DNA of 64,000 nucleotides from Plazaster borealis (lineage: Eukaryota > Echinodermata > Asteroidea > Forcipulatida > Labidiasteridae), in NCBI GenBank assembly GCA_021014325.1, contig CM037476.1, positions 18,698,827 through 18,762,826 on the forward strand, read 5' to 3'. The notes under the pieces were generated by a model. The model saw nothing but the letters and a program-made list of their open reading frames with translations, was not told the DNA's origin and made no database searches. Below are positions 58,001 through 64,000 of this stretch, piece by piece; within the stretch, counting starts at the first letter, position 1, and the number at the start of each line of letters is the position of its first letter. The position numbers and the translations under genes are program-made.

Positions 58001-61000
58001 TACGTACACGATATATCTGGACTAATCGTGTACATGATAGTTATCGGTACGTACTGTACATGATAATTATTATGTACGTAAACGATAACTATCATGTACG
58101 TGAACGACAGTTCTTCATTATTGTGCACGTACACGATAGTTATCGTGTACGTACATGATCATTATCATGTACCTGAACGATAATTATCATTCACAAACAC
58201 AATCCCCTTCGGACTTATCGTGCATTATTACACGATATTGTGCGGCGTCTCCATGCGAAGTCATACTCCCAAACCACCCAGAGATAGTGGCTTATGAATA
58301 TACAGAGATGATATGTTAGTAATCTACAGTGGCAACCGAAATAAGGCTTTGTTTGGATTTTATTAGAAATTCGATCACTTCAGAGATCTCCGACAACCAA
58401 ATCAAACTTTTCTTGACCTCTTGATTTACAAAGGCGAACGTTTTCAGAAAGAAGGGAAACTTGACACTCGAGCCTGTCGTGGACTGCAAGCTGGTATGGG
58501 AACTGACACAAACACTTCTCTTCGACAACCAGGTGTTGCTGTTGCTGCGCAACCTGGCCAGTGGAAAGTTTGCCATAGCTACACCATCGCCATGGGAAAA
58601 TGTAAATGACTTAGTGGTTGAACTCCCCCTAGTCCTAGCCATAATACCCTTGAGTTGACTTTGCACATGCCAGGATAGGGGTCAGCTGTTTCACCTTTCC
58701 CAAGGTTACTCACTCGGCCTACATTACAATACACTAATGTTGTACACGTATGTACACGTATGTACATGTATGCCCTGACACGCTGTGGGGCTTGGGGACT
58801 GCTGTGCAACCTATATAATGGGGCCAGCTTATGGACTTCAGATTTTACCGCATAATTGCAAAATAAAAAGACGTCCAAACGGGGTACGGATGGCCAGTGA
58901 GATTCCTGAATTGATACTGTAAAGTACAGCTGAACCGATTGCCAATTTGGGCTGAAAGATTTTCAAACTTTGTTGCATATGGACTTACCTCTAAAGCACA
59001 GATCTGGAGACTTGACCGTCAACGATGGCGTCTGTGTGCGCGTGCGGGTTTACAAGATTAATGTTGTCGTTCGAACGAAGATTGTTGTCGTTCGAACAAA
59101 CATTTTTTTGTCGTTCGAACGAAGATTTTTGTCGTTCGAACGAAGATTTTTGTCGTTCGAACGAAGATTGTTTTCGTTCGAACGAAGATTGTTTTCGTTC
59201 GAACGAAGATCTGTTCACAGTTTCTTTTTTATAATAATATGGCGACACATTGTTTTCTGGGAAAACGCTGAAAATTAAATTATAATTTAGAGATCTTTTT
59301 GGTTTTAAACATGTACACTTTTTGGAAATACATGGACTTAGTCTATAAACTAGGTTGTAGTGATTTACATAACTAACTGTCGCCATATTGTTGTGCTTTA
59401 CATGACAAATAATAAATCTAGCCATTTATATTGTTGTGCTTTACATAACAAATAAAAACTATCGCCATAATGCTGATTAAGAACAATGTTACACTGGCGT
59501 TTGATCACGTTTTTCCGTTCTGAAAGTATGGAACTGATGTCACCCTATTATGGCATTTTCATGCGGTACGTTATTATAACATGATATAATAGTGAACAGA
59601 TAATGTGCCATTGTAGCACAAGTTGTATAGCAGAAAAAAAGTTAGTTTCTAAATAAATGATATTCCATGAAATTAATCAGACAATCAAGTTTGTCAAACA
59701 AATATATCGTTAATTTCATAACAACATGTTTAAAAGCATGTGTTTTTCGAGATACACAACTGTCGCCCAATGGGGGACTTTTGGGACGCTAGGTGGCAGC
59801 AGACTTACCAAGTAAATCCATTGTTCTCGGTAGTGTGCGCATGCTCAGAACTACGTAAACAATGGACATTTACCTGGTAAGTCTGCTGCCACCTAGTGTT
59901 CCAAAGTCCCCATTGGAGCATTTTGTGTTTGCTGTCTCCCTATTATATCGCTTAGCGTTATTATTAGTAGTACTAATATTAGCCTATCATTTCTAACTTG
60001 TTTTACATTGTGTTTCATAATGTCTCCTACAGTTCAGCCTGGTTTGTGAGCGGGAGGATTTTCCTGGTATTGCACAGTCTGTATGGTTCGCTGGTCTGCT
60101 GACTGGTTCTATATTATGGGGATCCGTTGGAGACTGGTAAGTGTGCAAAAAAGTGGCGCACCACTGTGGGATCTTCGTGCATTAGATGTGCCTCTTTCAC
60201 AAGACCCATTTACTATAGTTCCCGATTCATCCAAGAAATTGATAAATCTATCAAGTTCCGTTGCGAACGTGAAAATGAGAGTAAAATCTGGTCAAAAAAA
60301 TCTTTATTAAGATGCAGTTTGTTCGGATGGGCGTAGTGGTATCTTTCCTCACCTTCCACCTCTATAGGACCCGAATCACGCCGGAGCACTATGTGCATTG
60401 GGTTTTCAGTTCCTACCTGACTGCGTGGGTTTTCCCTGGAATAATTCTCTGGGGTTTTCCTCCCACATCTAAAACTGAAACTTCCTTCCTTATCTTCTCT
60501 CCATTGGGTTCTTACAGTGATTAAGTTCGCTTTTCTGCGAATCCTTTTCTTCACAACCTAATTGATCATGTTTTTTCTGGTGTCTAACCCTAGCCTATGT
60601 GACCAGAAACGAATCAGTCATGAGTCGTTGTTTATATGGTATGATTATTGGGGTAAATCTATAGCACTTTAAAGACAGGGTTTACTGTTGGTTATTACTC
60701 CAAAGGTGAATTAGCATGGAAGCATTCCATGTTAGAATACCAATAGCAATAATTGAATATTTAGCATCTATGGGGTCAAGGCGCTGGTCGTCAGACATAC
60801 TCGGATCACTTCCTAAACTTTCTCAACTCCCTACCTGGACTACATCCCAAAGCTGGTTATTGTAAGCTCCAAGAGTTTGGAAGGTATTAGAGGATTGGTA
60901 AACATCATTGTTTAATTTTAGTCTGAAAGCTTACTGATTATTTAGTTCAAGCTATAACTTTGCTTCTGTGGAAAGTTTCCTTCTAAAATGAAGTCATACT

Positions 61001-62045
61001 CGAGAAAACAGTATCTCAAAAACTTAATAAAACTCAACAGCTGAATTCGGTTGTAACAATTAATATTAAGGACAATGTGTTAACATGCTGAGAAATTATG
61101 TGGAATGCATGTTTTTTTACTATTTTCTCCTGACTCACACAACGGATTCACCCTAAATTTTCGAAAATTATGAACACTGCCTGCAACTATTTTGTCAGCT
61201 CTACCAATCCTGTTATAATTTCTTGATAAATTATCGTCTCAGCCTTCAGTTTCCCATGTTCACATCTTGGTTAAGAGAAACTTATTGTTCAGTGTCTCGT
61301 CGAGGGTACAAGCGCCCAGACTGGGATTCGAACCCACACTCTGAGGACTCGACCATCAGTTGAAGTTGAGTCCGACCCTCCCCAGTAGGTTGTACAATCA
61401 AACTCAATGAACCCACAATGTATCCAATCTGATAAATAAGAAAGTGGCCTGTACACTGCAAATACGGGGGTGTTAAATTGACACCATGGGTGTTGTCACA
61501 TATAGATACCAAACAAGAATCAAATTTGACACCATATAGGGTGTTAAAATAACACTTATTTCTGCCAAAAAATTACATTGGTGTTATTTTAAGACCCGAT
61601 GATTTTAAGTTTGGTTTCCCTGTTCGGTATCTATGCGACAACACCCATGGTGTCAATTTTAACACCCCAGTTTTTGCAGTGTATGCACTTCTATTTATCG
61701 CTATTACAAGCAGGCTAACTCATGCACACCACGCAGTGCGTCTTATCCTCACCTAGTGTGAGTCTGCACTTTAAGGAAGAAGAAGAAGAAGAAGATGAAA
61801 ACCTTCGGATTGTTCCTGTGTTTATTGCATATATTTATGTATTTTTTTAAAAATCCAATGAAAACAGAAATGAATAAATTATTTGTTTAGGATCGGCAGA
61901 CGGAAGACCTTTTTCTTGGGTCTTGTGGGGGTATCCATCTCGTCCATAGCGACGTCATTCGCACCGACCTTTGAGGTGTTCACTTTGCTGCGTTTCATCA
62001 CAGCAAACTGCTCCTACGGAGCCTTCCTGATGACCTTTGTATTAG
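54657..62045 (+). CDS. SLC22-type organic ion transporter, exons 1-3 (gene continues past window)
   Basis: Exons are 54657-55058, 60033-60136 and 61891-62045, together 661 nt (220 codons plus one base). Splice phases 0, 2 and 1 join cleanly. The N-terminus has the SLC22 form: MQYENILKHIGVMGKYQKC, a first membrane helix (about residues 19-40) and FLAAFTDHWC. Then comes a cysteine-rich, N-glycosylatable extracellular loop (residues 41-134, with NCSN and NSSS). Exon 2 gives FSLVCEREDFPGIAQSVWFA and GLLTGSILWG. The exon 2/3 junction rebuilds the major-facilitator loop signature GSVGDWIGRRK. Exon 3 continues with two more helices to YGAFLMTFVL. Family members are 12-helix plasma-membrane carriers of organic cations, anions or carnitine; the substrate cannot be told from this part. 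The full gene would be about 550 residues, so some 60% lies beyond the right edge. Confidence 0.92.
56092..56319. mobile_element. ACACCCTAAA foldback, relative of 13653-13911
   Basis: Ends ACACCCTAAATACTTCCGGG and TATAGAGTGT with inner GGGTCAGAGTTGACCC and GGTCAACTCTGAC. No internal 27 bp repeats here. Confidence 0.6.
56613..57416 (-). CDS. LINE endonuclease (EEP/APE-like) remnant ORF, 267 codons
   Basis: An uninterrupted frame encodes the N-terminal part of a non-LTR retrotransposon endonuclease: LMCNVRLRPKMDELQASVNY, FRVAFTETWLDDQIP, GSPIRLDRDK and PNFILGDFN. These match the apurinic-endonuclease motifs N-x-R, T-E-T-W-L and G-D-F-N of jockey/L2/CR1-type LINEs. Compared with the usual text, short pieces are missing (for example NVRSLRPK reads NVRLRPK), so the frame is patched by small indels that happen to stay open. 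No reverse transcriptase follows. The N-terminal stretch MSAKTIYFAVLIVSVLMCLS looks like a signal sequence by chance or by recruitment. It lies antisense in SLC22 intron 1. Most likely a dead LINE fragment. Confidence 0.7.
   Translation of the reverse strand: MSAKTIYFAVLIVSVLMCLSGYGNGQQNGYCCTPEYLLRLQQGTVGLLDLQLIDFPVEMLPMDTQSTDINKQHWNRRKNGKEGRCEKKTKEIATGWKTILMCNVRLRPKMDELQASVNYMHEFRVAFTETWLDDQIPCKDLHIDVFGSPIRLDRDKQQEKDWVVVYVFRSMRNGATQLLSGTRSAPQTLNFSPLYPFYIPRRFPQLVYILVHILVPIGHLLLTSVANHINQLDSISPDAPNFILGDFNLCVLDKTLTIFQQHVSCLV
57976..58165. repeat. GTACGTAC palindrome cluster
   Basis: A run of near-palindromic units such as TATCATGTACGTACACGATA, TATCGGTACGTACTGTACAT, TATTATGTACGTAAACGATA and TATCGTGTACGTACATGATC, at roughly 20-30 bp spacing. 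Each unit is self-complementary around TACGTA. Open frames on both strands are a consequence of the symmetry. Confidence 0.8.
58363..58620 (+). other. Unidentified protein-like open frame, possibly retroelement-derived
   Basis: One frame reads FLDLLIYKGERFQKEGKLDT (about 58408-58467), which resembles the F-L-D-x-x-I-Y-K-G segment of Penelope/DIRS-type RTs. In the next frame, from about 58445, comes LEPVVDCKLVWELTQTLLF, NQVLLLLRNLASGKFAIATP and PWENVND, which has the look of selected coding sequence but is not recognised. A GTAAAT follows at 58603. Could be a retroelement scrap fused to a captured exon. Confidence 0.35.
59061..59215. repeat. GTTCGAAC palindrome array, 21 bp period
   Basis: Seven copies of GTTCGAAC at 59069, 59090, 59113, 59134, 59155, 59176 and 59197; spacing is 21 bp except one of 23. 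Six sit in the 10 bp palindrome CGTTCGAACG. Between them is AAGATTTTTGT or AAGATTGTTTT. Frames on both strands translate to SFERR-type repeats and are not genes. Confidence 0.93.
59765..59916. mobile_element. Foldback element with mirrored GCTAGGTGGCAGCA motifs
   Basis: CCAATGGGGGACTTTTGGGA then CTAGGTGGCAGCAGACTTAC, against GTAAGTCTGCTGCCACCTAG then TTCCAAAGTCCCCATTGG. Arm length is about 60 bp with a short loop around GTGCGCATGCTCAG. No coding. Confidence 0.82.
60033..60136 (+). CDS. SLC22 exon 2: second helix and start of MFS loop
   Basis: 104 nt between acceptor CTCCTACAG and donor GTAAGT. Reads FSLVCEREDFPGIAQSVWFA and GLLTGSILWGSVGD, then two bases of a Trp codon completed by exon 3. 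Confidence 0.92.
61280..61370 (-). mobile_element. tRNA-derived SINE head
   Basis: On the minus strand GGTTCGAATCC (61334-61324) is a perfect Pol III B box. It is preceded by AGAGTGTG and followed by GTCTGGGCGCTTGTACCC and TCGACGAGACACTGAA, the pattern of common marine tRNA-SINEs. Confidence 0.6.
61454..61681. mobile_element. CACTGCAAA foldback MITE flanked by TA
   Basis: Ends CACTGCAAATACGGGGGTGT and ACACCCCAGTTTTTGCAGTG, about 228 bp, with TA on both sides (61452-61453, 61682-61683). It contains several GGTGTTA/TAACACC copies. A TA duplication fits Tc1/mariner-type mobilisation. Confidence 0.83.
61891..62045 (+). CDS. SLC22 exon 3: GRR loop and helices 3-4
   Basis: 155 nt, acceptor GTTTAG, donor GTAGGC. 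It begins with the base completing W, then IGRRKTFFLGLVGVSISSIA, TSFAPTFEVFTLLRF and YGAFLMTFVL, leaving one G for the next exon. Confidence 0.91.
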
Positions 62046-62874
62046 GTAGGCGAGGTTTTTTTGTTCTCCGCCATATTTGTTTACCCTTCAATAATTGCAT
62101 TTTTGCAAGCATGGGTGGTTTTATCACTGGATATTTGTTATACAACCAACTGGCGGCAACTTGTCGCATATGTTTTTCTTTTTTAATTTTCAATTTTTAT
62201 TATGGTTGAGACTCTAAAAACTCCCAGGTCAAACTTTACCCGAAATCCAGATCCCAGGGGGGTTGACCATATAAAAACATGATTCATTTGAAATGTATTG
62301 CGTCGAAATACGTGCACTTTTACACGCGCGTACTAAGCGCCCGACGAGCGCCCTACAAGCGCTCGAATGTTTTCGCGTTTGCAGCAAAGCAGTAACTTTT
62401 GGTGAGCCAATCAGCGTTGATTGTTAGTGTTTCCCTACCAGGGGCTAGTGCAACCACGTCCCCATGGTTTACTTTATTTCCAACCAACCATGTTTACGAT
62501 AGTAAACCCTGGGAGTGAAACTCCTTACTTGGACCCTGATTGGACAACGACTGGTGTACAAAAGTCTAACGTAAACATGTTAACTTTTACTCATTCAGTA
62601 TTCACCATGTTCACAGCCAGACTATTCTAATTTGCATACGTATCCAAAAAATTTGGATATGTAAATTATCCAATACCAGGGTGAGAGAGCGGTCAACCTC
62701 GTACTGCTCGACACACCTTGGGGACGAGGTTGGGGGCTAGTGACGAGAGAGGTATCGATACGGCGCGCTGCCCATGGTAGTGAGGCTGTTCTGACCCGTT
62801 GAGCTCTAACCTGAATGCTCATTGACTTTAAAGTTCAAACTGGTTCTAGCCCTTACAATCAGTCTTTCCATCTG

Positions 62875-63100
62875 CACTGCAAAAACCGGGGTGTGTTAAA
62901 ATTGACACCATTGGTGCTGTCACATATAGATAACGAACAGAGAATCAAAACTAACCTCGTGTGGTGTTAAAATAGCATCAATGTAATTGTTTTGGCAGAA
63001 ATAAGTGTTAATTTAACACCGTATGGTGTAAATTCTTCTGAGGTATATATAATGTGACAACACCCATGGTGTCAATTTTAACACCCCAGTTTTTGCAGTG
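62875..63100. mobile_element. CACTGCAAA foldback MITE, second copy
   Basis: CACTGCAAAAACCGGGGTG to ACACCCCAGTTTTTGCAGTG, 226 bp, closely related to 61454-61681. The flanks are TG rather than TA, so the target duplication is eroded or absent. Confidence 0.8.
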
Positions 63101-63654
63101 TGGGCTAATGTCGACAAATGGCTGCGATGGCAATAAATACTACAAAAACGTGCACATAATCCCGGACAAAAGAAAAACCGGTTTTCGTCGATTTTAATGA
63201 AACGGGACTACCTTAATTTGATGAGAATTTTCACAGGTTGGCTGAATTTATGTTTAAAATCCTGCAGTGACTAACCCTGTTTGGTTGCAACGCCTCATGT
63301 GGTATGCCTTGTCAGCGTATGCTGATAAGCTTTTACCATAGCTGAACAGGGTTTGTTTTGCATTTTGCCGTGTTTTGTGGGGTTTTATTTGGGGGGGTTT
63401 CCAATCAAAGTGTGTTGTTTAACTCTTGTTCAGGTATTGTCGGTGTTAATTTAACCTTATTTGTCTGCTTAATTAATATTTTTTATAATTTTCATAGTTT
63501 TCATCTACCATTGACAATTGACATACCGATACACAAAGGATGCTGGCAGCGTTTTTCCTGCCCCTTCTAGCCCCACTGATGACTCCTGTTGATTGACAAC
63601 CCCCTAGCACGTGCGGCATGGTCCAGCTTAGGATATTATGGCTTATAAGCTGAC

Positions 63655-63852
63655 CTGGGCCCAATTTCAAAGAGCTGCTTAAGCAGAGAATGATGCTTAA
63701 TAATATTCTGCTAAGCAAAAACCAGCAGGATACCAGTCGCATATTGTACACGTGACATGGTATTTTAGCTGGTAACCTTATTCTGGTAAGCATAATAATG
63801 TTGTGCTTAGCTACTTGTTGTGCTTAAAGCAGCTCAATGAAATTGGGCCCAG
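63655..63852. mobile_element. CTGGGCCCAATTTC foldback MITE
   Basis: Inverted ends CTGGGCCCAATTTCAAAGAG and CTCAATGAAATTGGGCCCAG, about 198 bp, rich in GCTTAAGCAG and TGCTTAGC. A half copy with GCAGCTCTATGAAATTGGGC is at 56380-56455. Confidence 0.8.
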
Positions 63853-64000
63853 TGTGTACGATGTTGTTAAGACAATGGAAATATTAAAATGATATCAGAA
63901 TGTGGTGACAGCGACCCTCACTGCAGTTTTTTGTTTTTGTTTTTTTTTTTTACTAAAAAAAAAATAGAACATCTGTTAACTTTTCCAGTGAACCCATTTT

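Larger units (their letters stand above)
55059..60032. other. SLC22 intron 1, element-rich
   Basis: Contains a hairpin GGACGTCAGTGC/GCACTGACTGACGTCC (55619-55650) and GTTGGCC/CAACGT repeats (55785-55863). It also holds the foldback at 56092-56319, a half MITE (56380-56455), the antisense LINE endonuclease ORF, the GTACGTAC palindromes (57976-58165), the 58363-58620 open frame, the GTTCGAAC array and the 59765-59916 foldback. Confidence 0.7.
60137..61890. other. SLC22 intron 2
   Basis: AT-rich, with a minus-strand SINE head near 61280-61370, the foldback at 61454-61681 and a GAA microsatellite (61779-61796). No exon seen; the 113-codon minus frame at 60213-60554 is not recognised. Confidence 0.6.
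62046..64000. other. SLC22 intron 3 (to window edge)
   Basis: Contains a half copy of the ACTCTAAAAA foldback (62209-62270), the foldbacks at 62875-63100 and 63655-63852, and a strong pyrimidine tract with TTTTCCAG at 63981-63988. Whether that AG starts exon 4 cannot be decided from the 12 bases that follow (they would read V-N-P-F, not the usual SLC22 text). Confidence 0.5.

Noticed and set aside
58970..59425. Frames with SFERR or SFERKQ repeats
   Set aside because: Created on both strands by the 21 bp GTTCGAAC array.

Overview
The window looks like nuclear DNA of an echinoderm, most likely a sea star (Asteroidea). It is AT-rich, intron-rich and packed with short inverted-repeat elements. 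One of them, a ~375 bp family starting TTAAAGG and carrying a central TCTTGCAAGA palindrome, is a family I associate with asteroid genomes; that attribution is recall, not a search. There is no prokaryotic gene organisation, and most long ORFs are chance frames or satellite translations.

Two kinds of real gene are supported. First, three paralogous five-exon genes lie head-to-tail on the minus strand: A 4487-11361, B 21133-32275, C 43235-47606. Each encodes a short secreted protein of 286-289 residues: signal peptide, F-type lectin (fucolectin/FTP, F5/8-like) domain, then a C-terminal PAN/apple-like domain. All twelve introns are phase 1 and each joined CDS is a multiple of three. A and B keep the RGDCC sugar-binding signature; C has lost most of it. 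The 3' flanks and introns of A and B are also duplicated (2.7-4.5 kb with 18.1-21.1 kb). Decayed extra first exons suggest older duplications. Second, the first three exons of an SLC22-type organic ion transporter lie on the plus strand (54657-62045), behind a TATA box; the gene runs off the right edge.

The rest is repeat. A 42 bp satellite fills 1-2650 and recurs at 40280-41455. A CTAG-rich ~107 bp satellite fills 36720-38390. There is a 183 bp CT microsatellite (16184-16366), a decayed Penelope-like reverse transcriptase (38860-39850), a LINE endonuclease ORF antisense in SLC22 intron 1, a LINE 3' fragment (51230-51500), tRNA-derived SINEs, and many MITEs. Several MITEs have exact target-site duplications with matching empty sites elsewhere in the window, which gives relative insertion ages.

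Region by region: 0-2.7 kb satellite; 2.7-12 kb lectin A and its flanks; 12-18 kb repeats and unannotated sequence; 18-33 kb lectin B; 33-43 kb MITEs, both satellites and the PLE relic; 43-48 kb lectin C; 48-54.5 kb repeats; 54.5-64 kb the SLC22 gene with element-filled introns.
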